Assembly: GCF_964355755.1 (NCBI RefSeq) | Contig: NC_092671.1 | Coordinates: forward strand, 16,029,501 to 16,093,500 | Direction of reading: 5' to 3' | DNA: 64,000 nucleotides | From: Antedon mediterranea | Lineage: Eukaryota > Echinodermata > Crinoidea > Comatulida > Antedonidae | Shown here: positions 26,501 through 48,150 of the stretch, piece after piece | How the letters are laid out: every line of letters begins with the position of its first letter | Position numbering within the stretch: the stretch's first letter is position 1 | Position numbers and translations under genes: made by a program | The notes under the pieces: model-generated | Told to the model about the DNA's origin: nothing | What the model saw: only the letters and a program-made list of their open reading frames with translations | Database searches by the model: none

Positions 26501-29500
26501 TTTAGGAGTGCGTTAGGTGAGTGATCACACTCGCTCGCCTTAAAAGACAAGGCCTGAAAATCTAGAAGTTTTCTTTAAAACTATGTATATTTACATTAAT
26601 GTGTATGAGCTGTCCCATTTTTCAGATTTAAATTTAGCAACATTAAATGATCCTTTGAATTACTAATATTATCGTATTATTTTTTCCAGCTAAAAATGAC
26701 ACCCCTTCATTGGGCAGTAGAAAGAGGTTTTAAAGATGTCGTCAAATTATTGGTTGAAAATGGTGCAGATTTGACATTACTTAATAAAGTGAGTCTTGAA
26801 TGTTGTATGTTATCAATAATGTTAGCCATTGAAATAAGTTAACCAATATCTAGAGCTTTGTCTACACTATCAAAGAAGTTTGACAAACAAAGTGTGATGT
26901 GCAAAAATATGGTAGTAATATGACCAAATATAGTAGTGATATGACCAAATATGGTAGTGATATGACATCATGTCCATGGGCACATCACATTTTTTTTAGC
27001 ACATAAAGTTTGATAGTGTAGATAGGTTGACAGAGCTTTAAGCACTATAGTAAAAATTTATAGTATAATGGTTATTCAATTCAATTCAATTCAACTTAAC
27101 ATTTATTTCTTCCTTCAAGAAAATGAGGTAAACATAATAAATTCCAGTAAACCAGAAAGGTCCAAATTAATAACAGGGATGTTTCAAACCAAGGACATTG
27201 GGCTTTACCGCTCACCCTTACTGCTTCATAATCTTGACCTCAGTGTCACTTGGAGTAACCTTTTGTATATTAGGCTCTAATAAGGTACAAATAACACAGG
27301 AAATGAAACTTATCTCTGTGACAAACATAATATCCAATTCCATGCCAATATTTTATCCCCAGTAAGTATTAACCTTTTTTTTAGATGACCACAGAATATG
27401 AAAACTGAAAACATAATTAATATATATTATAAAATAATATTAGTAATAATGTTACTTATTCGAATGAAAGTTCATAGGTGCTGGTAAAAATATAACTACT
27501 TGTGTTTTGCTTTATTTTTAGTTTGATAAAACAGCAATGGATATAGCAGTGGATAATGGCAATAGTGAACTATTAGATATCCTGTCACAAGCAGGCGTAA
27601 GTATTAATTCCAAATAAATACATTGATTATCTCATATTATATAACACCTATATAAATTCCTGTCATTTGACTGGACGAATGTGGGTCACATGGCGTGCAA
27701 TAGTACGCACTATTCAACGATCGTTAAATAGTACTTTTTGAAACATTTTTGTTTGTTATTTAGATGTTATATAAAACAAATAATGAATGTTTTGTATTCG
27801 TGTAATGGTACAAATAATGGCACTTGGTGAATGATGAAAGGTTATATCAACTCGGCTTTGCCTCATTGATATAACCTTTCATCATTCACCTCGTGCCATT
27901 ATTTGTACCATTGCACTCATAAACATTCATTATTTGTATATTATGTATATCTATAAAATGAATGATTAGGATTATACCCTCTAGTATGACATGGCAGCAA
28001 TGTCTAATATTATCGGCCTAGTGAGAAAATATCCACTGCTTGTTTTAATAATAAAGGTACATGGTTCACTGTCCCAACCATCTTACACACTCCGTAAAAA
28101 TATTATTATGATTGTGTTTTTCTCATCTTTCAGGCAACTCAAAATGGGAATTGTAGTCCAATGTCGGACAGCCCTAGTAACCAGTTATTTCTTTCCAGTA
28201 GTTCATCATCGCCTCCACCAATCACAGTAGCACCTATTTTCAGCAATTGTAAATGTAAGAAGTTTTGAATATAGTTGTATTCACAAACTATCAAACTAAT
28301 TTGGAAAAAAGTGTGATGTTGGTAGTGATATCCATATATGACAACACAACATTTTGTTGTCACATAAAGTTTGATAGTATAAACAGAGCTTTAAAATTCC
28401 ATGTGAAAAATGTAAACTAGCTTTATTTTAATTGTGAATGAAGATGAGCGTTTAAATTAACTCTTGCCTATTTATAAAAGACAGTTATGAATGTTGTCAA
28501 TATCTATGTAATAACATAAATATTCAGTTAAAACTATTTGTAAAGAGGAAACTACTAATTTCTTTGTATAACAAACTATATAGATATATTTAATGATAAC
28601 AATTATGTTTTTTTATGTACTTAGCAAGCTATTCTAAAAGTTCCACAAGTTCAACATCAGTATTAGCGACATTAGCTGCCCTGGCTGAGGCTTCTGCACC
28701 CTTAGATAAACCAGGTAATTCATATCATTAATTAATCAATTATTCACATTTTAATATGTAAATTTGTATTTTATTCTATTATGTTGCCCAAGCATCAATT
28801 AGAAAGAGGGATTTAGAAATGAGAAATTTCTGTTAATGGCAATAATATTTAGTTTTATTGAATTATTTTTATTATTGAAAAACTTCTACTGGGCCCACAA
28901 TATAAAATAGAGTTACTATTCATAATGCATGCAATTTTTTAAATAAATTATTGTTTTTAGCCGAATACAAAATGAAGTTTGAATAGGCTGTTTTACATTT
29001 TAATTGTATGAAAGATAAATAAGACAATTTTGGGTCAGTCAATTATCAATAATTATTAAGTTACCGAACCAAAAATTTAAATGAAGGCGTCACCTCTGTA
29101 ACTCCTAGTAAGACAGCATTAACCAGTATTTACTGTGAGATTACCTACTGAATTGTTATTGTTTATTTCAGTTAGTCCTAGCGATGCGTTAGCCTGGCTG
29201 GAAGCAAATGCTGTAGATGGTAGCCATGGATTTTCAATCACAGAGGCAGGGAGGCTGGCTTTAAACCTGGCTAAGGCTAATGACCACACTCAGCAAAATA
29301 ACCTTCTAAATTCTTCAATGCAGCATGTTCAAGTATGTTTCTCCATTAACTTACTTTACAAAAACGGGTTCCGTTAATAACTCACTGTAAATACAGTACA
29401 GATAATGTTATATTCATTTTTTCTAGTCATCTATTATCATTATATTTTAATATATAATGTGTATTGATAAATATAATGTATTGAAACACATTTATTGTAC

Positions 29501-30281
29501 ACAAAAATGTGGTAAAAAATGTTGTTGAATTTCTAATATATCACATATTACTTTTTAGTTGCTTGGAAACAACCCACAAAAGGTGATAACGATTGTGACA
29601 GACCCAACCAGCGAGTTAACAGCTGCAGATTTGTCATCCATCAAAGCTGCGGCAACAGGGGTCGGTACTAGCCCTGTACTACTTGCCCTACCAGCGGAAA
29701 CACCTTCAGCAAGTATTAAGCTTATAACACAAGATGTACAGGTAAATTAATTACGATTAGTATATTTATTTATGAATAATAAATCAGTTGTTGCTACCCA
29801 CAAACAAAAATTGATATCGAAATAAAAATGACATGTTGTTAATGACTTATAATTGATTGAATAATTAAGTATACAAATTAACTCGGGTAAAACTGGACAC
29901 ATTTGAGCTTTATCAGAATTGTTTGCTTTTCAGAATCCCATTTTGAATAGTTTGAAAGAATTTGAGATATAACCAGTTTTCTTGAAGCTGTTAAGCAGCC
30001 CTGTCTACACTATCAAACTAATTTTTTTTTAAAGTTTGATGTGCCCAAATATAGTAGTGATATGACATCATTGTGTCTATTATATGGGCACATGCACATA
30101 AAGTTTGATAGTGTAGACAAAGCCGTAGAGGCTTGATTTGATTGTATTTTCTTATTTTGTCCATGTTTAGACAAAGGCTGACCGAGCTATGATAGAAGCG
30201 GTACAAAAACAAGCGGAACAACTCAAACAACAGATTCAACACAATCAAATTGTTATTGAAAAAGCTAATGAAGCAACTTGA
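20516..30281 (+). CDS. GABPB1: GA-binding protein subunit beta, complete, 9 coding exons
   Basis: Ankyrin-repeat partner of the ETS factor GABP alpha. It provides the transactivation and dimerisation regions for activating housekeeping and mitochondrial genes in the nucleus. Coding exons: 20516-20623, 20943-21140, 26690-26788, 27522-27596, 28134-28254, 28625-28714, 29172-29332, 29559-29741, 30171-30281. All phases close, giving 381 aa (human GABPB1 about 395). The start [20 protein letters not shown] is nearly identical to human. Four to five ankyrin repeats span residues about 5-160 ([36 protein letters not shown]). The conserved [15 protein letters not shown] and VITIVTD segments of the activation region follow. 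The last exon is a short Gln-rich helix, shorter than the human zipper. An extra segment ([16 protein letters not shown]...) has no counterpart in human that I recall. Vertebrates have two paralogues, so the exact symbol (GABPB1 or B2) is uncertain. Confidence 0.95.
22488..22645 (+). mobile_element. MITE family A copy
   Basis: Starts AAGCTCTATCTACACTCTCA and ends ACATAAAGTTGGATAGTGT. Contains two TATGGTAGTGAT motifs and GACATCATCG. Confidence 0.8.
24397..24435. repeat. Short perfect hairpin
   Basis: CAGGGAGATGTAAAA at 24397 is mirrored by TTTTACATCTCCCTG ending near 24435, around a 9-nt loop. Confidence 0.8.
26852..27041 (+). mobile_element. MITE family A copy, longer variant
   Basis: AGAGCTTTGTCTACACTATC at the left and AGTTTGATAGTGTAGATAGG at the right. 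Three consecutive ATATGACCAAATATGGTAGTG-like units show internal expansion. It lies just 63 bp after the 26690-26788 GABPB exon. Confidence 0.85.
27068..27300 (-). mobile_element. LINE 3'-end fragment, minus orientation
   Basis: Starts with ATTCAATTCAATTCAATTCAA, the reverse complement of the TTGAA tail seen at 4500-4517, followed by non-repetitive sequence. An open frame on the plus strand here carries no recognisable protein. Assignment to a LINE rests on the tail only. Confidence 0.45.
27637..27940. repeat. Foldback element: TIR unit followed by a long inverted repeat
   Basis: Part 1, about 27637-27773, is bounded by TTATATAACACCT and AGATGTTATATAA and contains TCCTGTCATTTGACTGGACG, which recurs at 5957-5995 in USP8. 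Part 2 is an inverted repeat of about 160 bp from about 27776 to 27938, with arms of about 70 bp meeting at about 27858 (GGTTATATCA mirrored by TGATATAACC). A related fragment is at 18595-18650. Confidence 0.8.
28282..28392 (+). mobile_element. MITE family A, short copy
   Basis: AACTATCAAACTAATTTGG at the left and AAGTTTGATAGTATAAACAG at the right. It lies 28 bp downstream of the 28134-28254 GABPB exon. Confidence 0.8.
29994..30125 (+). mobile_element. MITE family A copy before the last GABPB exon
   Basis: CTGTCTACACTATCAAACTA at the left and AGTTTGATAGTGTAGACAAA at the right. It ends about 45 bp before the last GABPB exon begins at 30171. Confidence 0.85.
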
Positions 30282-30452
30282 CCTTGATGGTGAACTTTTA
30301 CAAACGTTAAGGTTGTATTCTAAAAGAAACATTTCATTGACCGTTTTGAGATTGACAATCCAGTTTTATACAAGAGTGTGCCAAAGTTTTGTACAAATTT
30401 ACTTTCAAGATGTTCACAATTGGTCACCTGGATTTCTGATGGCATAGTGTTA

Positions 30453-30612
30453 AGCTCTGTCCACACTATCCAGCTAGTTTGACAAAAAAAAGTGTGATGT
30501 GCCCACATATGGTGGTGATATGCCTAAATATAATAGTGATTAACATCATCATGTCCATATATGTGCACATCACATTTTTGGTCACATAAAGTTTGATAAT
30601 GTAGACAGAGCT
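30453..30612 (+). mobile_element. MITE family A, complete copy with TTA target duplication
   Basis: Element from AGCTCTGTCCACACTATC to TAATGTAGACAGAGCT, flanked by TTA at 30450-30452 and TTA at 30613-30615. A 3-bp TWA duplication suggests PIF/Harbinger-type mobilisation. Confidence 0.88.
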
Positions 30613-30974
30613 TTACTGTGTAGCTGGACCTCATTATGGTATGTTTGTAGCAATACCACAGAGCTCTTGCCGATTCACCAGCCTTTAAAACATTTTAAAC
30701 AACTTGTGAGGATCGTTGTCTAGTTATTATACAGTTAGGGGGAAAATGGCTGTGGTCATGTTACAAAGTCAGTAAAGAGTTGTCAAAACAATATATAGAC
30801 TTACTATCTGATAACTTAACCACATAAAACTCCTAGAAAGTAGGAAGCCTTTTGCCATTTTCGCCCTGACTGTATAAATAACATGCAAAAAGCAGTAAGT
30901 TTCTAGGGGTGAAATTTTCAGGTAAAATGTGATACAAGTGATTCTACAATTTTGTTTGCTAGAATCTAATCTAA

Positions 30975-31095
30975 AGCTCTGTCTACACTATCAAACTAGT
31001 TTGAGGAAAAAAAGTATGATGTGCCCAAATGTGGTAGTGATATCATCATCATGTCCATATATGGGAACATAAAGTTTGAGAGTGTAGACGGGGCT
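30975..31095 (+). mobile_element. MITE family A, complete copy with TAA target duplication
   Basis: Element from AGCTCTGTCTACACTATCAA to TGAGAGTGTAGACGGGGCT, flanked by TAA at 30972-30974 and TAA at 31096-31098. Confidence 0.88.
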
Positions 31096-31326
31096 TAAAA
31101 AACATTGATAATGTAAAACAGAATTTTCTTGACACATGATTGAGTGGGAAGATCTGTGCTTTACATACAGTATGGTTTTTAAAAGTAATTTCCAGCTGTG
31201 GTTTTTAAAAGTAACTTCCAGCTGTGGTTTTTAAACGTAACTTCCAACATGGTGTTAATGCCTTGATCATGATTGCTGGTTTAATGTATTAATATTTTCT
31301 CAAAAAATTTCCTCTGGTTTCAATGG

Positions 31327-31431
31327 ATATTAAATAAATAAAGGTTAACTTTTAGTTAAACCATTTGACAAGTAAGTAAGTACTTGTCAACTGGTTTAAC
31401 TAAAAGTTAATCTTTATTTATTTATTAATAT
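31327..31431. repeat. Long hairpin downstream of GABPB
   Basis: ATATTAAATAAATAAAG and GTTAACTTTTAGTTAAACC are mirrored by GGTTTAACTAAAAGTTAA and CTTTATTTATTTATTAATAT, around a short AAGTAAGTAAGTACTT centre near 31375. Arms are about 48 bp with few mismatches. Confidence 0.88.
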
Positions 31432-33105
31432 TTTTATGATGATTTTTGCAGTTTAGTTTGGAGTAAATCAAATGTACACATGTGATCAAATACAGTCAGA
31501 ACAAGCACCGAGTCAAAATTAAATTAGAATTTAGCAAGGGGGAACTGGATTCCTAAACTATTCACACCCAACATATTTCATAACCTTAACCTACCGTCCA
31601 GCCTAAAAAGTCAATTGCACAGTCTATAAGCTTGTCTTGTTAGAGAGAGGTGACAGGTTCCAATCATGTATTACTGTAAATCTGTACAAATTATTTCTTT
31701 AAATTATTTTGGTGACAGATAAAATGGCTTTTATAGTTTTTGGATGTAATATATTTAAAAATGCTGGTTGGTTATTCACATTTGATGTGTGGTTCTTGGT
31801 TGGTCAGTTAGTTGGGAAGTAAATATACATTAAAACTAAACTTTGTAATTATGAATTACAAATTCTTGTATTACATACAACCATGTGATTAGGTGGGGTA
31901 TTACTTTTATAAATACTAAAGCATTTTCAGTATACATTCAACAAACATTTTTTGTTTTAAGGATTTAAAATGGTAATGTCTAACATTTGAACATTACCTT
32001 TATTTTAGCAAATATGGTAATTGTTGTCATTCGGTGGATGCTTGCTTTTGTTGATATTTTGTATAAATTTACATTTCTAAATATCAGTATTTAAAAGATA
32101 TCAAAACCTTTGACAATGTTAGTTTTTATTTTAAAAACATTTTGAATAACTTCCAGATATTTCCTAATTACAAAAAGTTAGAAAAAACTGTTTATTTAAT
32201 TTATCTACTGAAATCCGAATGTTGAATACATTATCAGTATTTATGATATTAATCGCCAATATTCCGATTTCAGTTGATTATGATTGTACTGTATTAGCAG
32301 TATTCTAATAATATGGTGCCATAAATATTAAATATATTAAAATAAATTACATTTTACAATATTATATCAGCTTCTAATATCTTAATTTAATATTTGTTTT
32401 TTTTTTATGATTTTCTACTGTAAGTTATTAAAAAATATAAAAATGTATACAAAGCTTCATAAACAAACACGAAAATGTCCCTCGAGCTGTAATATTCAAT
32501 GAAATAAAATTGTAATTGTACTTTTTGAGTTATGAACTTTTGATAATTAATTTCAAAATTTGGCAGATCTAATTTCATGTTGTTAATTTTTTGTTGAAAT
32601 CAATTATGTTGCCACTCGCTCAAATAAACTGCATTTTATGTACATAGTTCTGTTAGGGCAGATTATCTGTTGACTTATATGAAGTTATGTAAATAATATT
32701 TATTCCGATATTGCATTTCCTAATTTAAAAAATGGAAATAATGTATGTATGTATTAGATCATGTGAATTAAACATGTTGGATATGGATTCATATAAATGT
32801 GTTGATTATTTTATGGTTTCTTAAAAATACATTCATACTCATACAAACGACAATCCTATAGACCAATATTGGATACTTTTACTAAAAAAATTGTTTGCTT
32901 CAAATGTCCAGATAATAATAATTTTAAATATTGTTAAACCACAAAACATCACTTATCACAGTTATCTTTAGTTTCGGAATCAGTATTTCGACAGTTTTTC
33001 ACATTAAAAATGTATAAAATAAAATAAAACACATAATCAACGTTGGTGGCCCACTTCTAAAAAACACATTGGTGGAATGTTGGATGTTTATGTTGTAAAA
33101 ATAAG

Positions 33106-43240
<10,135 letters not shown>

Positions 43241-43542
43241 TCAATCCACCAAAAACAGATTTATGAAACAGATGAATATTATATTTTAAAAAGTGTTTAG
43301 AGATAACAGGGTCTCCAATACTGGACAGCAACAATAGTCGTATATTGTTTGAAGGTTTGCATGGCAAAATCAATATTTCTTTTCAGAACTAAATATATGT
43401 GGTGTACCGCAAACTTTATATCAACAATGTTTATTATGGTTCATTTAAAAATTTTAAACAGTTTTTTTTGTCATAAAGATCGTTTTGCTGCCTACTTTTT
43501 ACTCGGGGGGAATAAACAGGTTTAGCCTACCCTACATTATTT

Positions 43543-43785
43543 TGTGGCCGTGTTTCCACAGCTATAACAATTATCGGTTAACTTTAGCTGTGGAAACTCT
43601 GTGAAGAACGATAAAACAATCGATGGTTGCCACACATGTGCAGAAAATGTCACTGTGTTTACCAGCAGAAAATATATCTGATGTCATTGTTATCAACAGA
43701 GAATAGTCAAATGAGGTCAAATTGAGCTAGAAATTGTGCAAGGAAAATCTGTATTCTTGTGCTCAATAGAAACAGGCCATATGAT
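43543..43785. mobile_element. MITE downstream of MCCC2
   Basis: The left end GGCCGTGTTTCCACAGC has a mirrored internal GCTGTGGAAAC at about 43592. The right end reads CAATAGAAACAGGCC, the inverted form of GGCCTGTTTC. About 240 bp. Related internal sequence (GAAGAACRATAA, GTCACTGTGTTTACYRG) occurs at 45580-45640. Confidence 0.6.
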
Positions 43786-46700
43786 CATTGGTTGAAATTT
43801 GTAGACTAAAATTATGGTTATCAACAAGAATCATCGACCTGCCATGTATAAAATATAGTATTAAAATTGTTGCTATCTAAAGGTAGTTATGAATTTGAAA
43901 ACAAACTTAGTTTCTGTGAAATGTAGAATGACAACCAACACTATTTATTTTCTTAGACCAGAAGCATTCTGCAGAATAAAAATATGTATGTGTACTATCA
44001 AGTGTCTAGATATGCTGTGTATAATGTATTTATTTACCAACTATCTATAACCTGTGTAGATTTTTAAAAAAACCAAAAAAACAGAACTCTATTAAAATAC
44101 ATATGCAACAATATAAATATGTTAACAATAACATACTGGTATAATAGTACAGTATAAACAGGTTTCCATATTCTTGAACTGTAATCTCACTGCTTCCGCG
44201 AGTGAGGTCCAACCAAGGTGCACGCCATTTTCTCTCAAGATGTCTACTACTACTATTATATATACAGTAGTGTACATTAGTGGGTTCCCATAAAACACAA
44301 CAAACCCTCATCTGCACACATTATGGTCATGCTGTCTTTCCCGTACTGGATTTAGCCAAATGCAAGCATGCATTAGACATAGATGTGCAAAGCCAAGCAA
44401 TACATACAGGGCCCCTTGTCTGAAATTTCCCTCTTAATAATTATCCTCGGTTTGTTGTACAAGGTTTGAGATGCATGAAAACTATCAAATATTGCATTAT
44501 GGTAAATTGAATGGGAAAGAATCGGCTTATTGCTGTCTGTAGGAAATCAACTGAATTACTCATCACATATTTCATAACTGCTTACTTTGACTCTGTATGT
44601 TTTTAATTATTTCAACAATGTTTCAATAAAAAGATAATGAATATAAACTACAAGCAATCTAGTTTAACAACATCTATGTTATAGTAACTTTTGGTTTTAA
44701 TCATTTAATATCGGTTAAAAAAATAATAAATTGAAGCTGGGTTAAATGATATATTTTTAAAAAGATCGATTTTTAAATATTTACAATTCTGTATGACTTG
44801 AGGGGACGTTATTTTTTACCCATAGATTGTTTAATATGAAAATAAGAGACGAGTTTAATATCTGAATATGAGTAGGGGATTTTCTAAACAAGTAGTGATC
44901 AACAGTGAAATACAATATAATTCATTATCAAATTATTAGAAGATTTCGTTCAAATTAGTGAAAGTGAAATACATATTAAATGCAAGTCATTATATTATAT
45001 TGTTTGTTCATCAAAGGGAAATTAAACTGAAAATGTACTAATAGATTTGAAGACGTCATGTATTTGCGTAATTAGATGATGAGTATTGGTGTCCAAGGTC
45101 GGTATCCTTTGAACTGATACAGATAATGAGCTAATAATTAGCAATACATCATGTTTAGACACATTATGAGCAGTGTTATTAAACCAACATACAAAACCAA
45201 TCTATTTGACGTTTTCATTAAATCAATTCTGAATTCAGCCATAAAAGAACCTTCTAAAAATAACATCATCAGTATTCAAAGTACAGGTATAAATTTACAT
45301 AAAAAAATAATTATTGTTTTCAAACATATGTTCAATTACAACATGGATTAGTGAAACACAGTTGTTTACAGTTATAGGAGATAGAGGTACTATATTGACT
45401 TGCCATAAGCCAAAGCCAGTCTTTTTTTTTTCGTTATTAGTATTACTGTGATTTTTACCCATAACTGGAGTATACGTACAGGCACGGATTTAGGCAGGGC
45501 TAAAGAGGCTTTAACCACCCGCTAAAATTTAACAGCCATCTATGCATTAATGCAAATCAAAACAAGTCACTGTCAACTCTGCATGAAGAACAATCAAGGG
45601 TACGCAAAAAATGTTGTCACTGTGTTTACTGGTCAGAAAAAGCTTGATCGTTTTGCCGATTGATGCGCGATATATAAGAGTGTCATTTCCAGGCCAACTA
45701 GACTAGTGGGAGGTGCAAGATTACTTAAAGTCGCTCGCCCCTAATTCAAAATCCTGAATCCGCTCCAACGTATAACACTACAGGTGTGGCAAAGTTTACC
45801 GATATTAAACCGAATGGCTGTCTAGAACCAAAATTGATACTGTATATAGTATAGTAATATAACATCACAACAAACAACAACAGTTATCTCAAAAACTTTT
45901 ATTTCGACCTCAAATGGTGAAATGTCAAAAAATGTCCGTGGATATTAAACGGTACCGGTATTCTGCCATTTGAAAGATAAAAAATATAGTAAAAAAAATC
46001 ACGTCAAAAAATTGTGTCCCCAAAAAACACACCTTTACAAATGGGTGTCAATCATACCTGGACCTTTGACCTTTCTGCACTCCACAGACTATCTATATAA
46101 ATATAGACATTAACTTTTTTCATCCCCAATAGAATACATCTTTCTATCTAACGCTTATGTACTGTATTCATAAACAATACAACATTGAATCTAAAGACGC
46201 ATCTCATATTTCCCAGGAAAATTAGTAATTCATTCAAATTTGTTTCTTGCGAACATTATTTTCTGCGAATTAAGCACAAAGAAAACAATGCCATATAATT
46301 ACAACATATGTATGACTTAACATAATTTCAAATGTTGAGACAAAATAAAAGTACATTTTTAATATCAGACTGTATGACATATTTTATATTAATTCTAAGC
46401 TACAGTAAATAGTGTAGATGTAAACAGGAGTGAACACGACAAACACAGCATGCATCTGCAGGGCCCAGCCCATTTCTTGTTATTGTAAGAGTTATTCTTA
46501 AATATATACTCCAAACTCCACTCATGTAAACCGGAAAACCTATCTAAAACTTTACGGTACTTTCCAAAGTTCCCAAATTCTTACCTACTTTTTAAAATGC
46601 ACTTTGAATAGGGGACTTTTCCCCAAGCAAACAGAGTTTAAAATCAAGTTTAAACCCTATAACCTTCCATCCAATATACACAATTTACAACTAAAAAAAA

Positions 46701-48002
46701 CTTCACTTTAACTGTATTAATACCTGAATTGTTCTAAATGTTACCACATATTGTAACAAACAATAAATTAATATCTAAAACTTAAACTTACAGTAATCAG
46801 TAAATTTAGTTAAATACTTAATCCTTACCAATCCAAATAATTAATATTACAAAAAATGACTGTTTTATATCAAACAGTAAATTCACATTATTCATCTAAT
46901 ATTAAAATTCTTTAAAAATTTCTCAATACAGCTAAAATTTATTATTAATTATTGCAGTAAAGATGAGCATTAATGTGGTAAATTTAATGTCTGTAAATAA
47001 TCATTGTTTTAACAATAAAATAATGTTAATTTTTAGCATTAATGTACTGCACATTTTATGTTAAAATGCAAGTTGATTGCCATGTTCTTAAAAGTAGTTT
47101 CCTGCACTTTAAAATATTATTTCTTAACCAGTTAATAGTGAAATTATGTAACTTCACTCTATCTATCATAGTAGATATCATACAATGGTTTCATATTTCG
47201 ATTAAATATAGTTGAACATAATAAAAAAACATGTATAAATTGATGAAAATAAGTCATTCTTATTTATCCTTAAATACAAACAAACCAAAATAAATTACAA
47301 AAACCATGCTTTTTTTTTTGCTTTATGTTATATCTACACTATTTCTCCTAATTATGCGTAAATAGCTGAATAAATCTACTATTTGTGCTTTAAAGAATTA
47401 AAAGGACATCAAATTAAAAGAAATCTTGTGTTTTTTTAACACAGGATTTAAATTGGATTTGGTTTCCTTGGTCAGACCATGTAGCTAATTCTATGGCTCT
47501 ACGGTTAGACAAAAGTTTCATAAACATTGAAATGAGTTGGATTTTATTTCTATTCCTCAATGCAGCAACATATGTACCAGTATCTATTCACATGTACAAA
47601 GTACAGTTATTAAACAATAGGTTAAATGATAAACATGATATTTCTATATACTGTATAGGTCCATGCTGTAACATACACAAACAACATTGGCGTTGTATAT
47701 ATGTGTCTCTTTCCAACCCAATCAAAATAAAATTTTGCATAAAAATTACTCCTAATTTGGAGGGTGGGTTTATACGTGTATCAAACAAAGGTCAAGACAT
47801 ATTTACTATGGGTAATTGGTAACAGTAATTGCACTCTAAGAGCTTAAGTTTTGATTGAGATCAGAGGTCCAAAGAAATCCATCAACACACAGCTATACAG
47901 GACGCCACAAAATAAATATCTGTGAACTGTCTTATCATCATTTAAATTGACTGGTAATCAACTGTTGAATGAAGAAGACTACTACAAAAAATAGATTTAA
48001 AT

Positions 48003-48150
48003 ATCAAACTAGTTTGACAAAAATAGTGTGATGTACCCAAATATGGTAGTGATATTCACAAATATGGTAGTGATATGATACCAACATGTCCATATATGGG
48101 CACATAACATTTTCTTGTCACATAAAGTGACATAGTGTAGACAGAACTTT
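48003..48150 (+). mobile_element. MITE family A copy
   Basis: ATCAAACTAGTTTGACAAAA at the left, two ATGGTAGTGATAT units inside and AGTGTAGACAGAACTTTA at the right. Confidence 0.82.

Larger units (their letters stand above)
21141..26689 (+). other. Large GABPB intron 3 with complex non-coding blocks
   Basis: A 5.5 kb intron between the second and third ankyrin exons. Mostly AT-rich, but interrupted by three blocks of balanced, repeat-poor sequence at about 22900-23110, 23900-24250 and 25800-26110. It also holds a MITE family A copy (22488-22645) and hairpins at 23205-23236 and 24397-24435. No exon-like conserved frames were found. Confidence 0.6.
30282..33105 (+). other. GABPB 3' UTR and GABPB-MCCC2 intergenic DNA
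   Basis: The two genes are co-directional, with 2.8 kb between the stop and the MCCC2 ATG. It holds two complete MITE family A copies and the hairpin at 31327-31431. Several AATAAA-like signals occur (for example about 31334 and 32623), so the polyadenylation site is not resolved. No other gene was seen. Confidence 0.6.

Noticed and set aside
47493-47822. 109-codon open frame starting MALRLDKSFINIEM.
   Set aside because: No recognised motif and no splice or promoter context. An overlapping antisense open frame of similar quality exists. Probably chance in AT-rich DNA.
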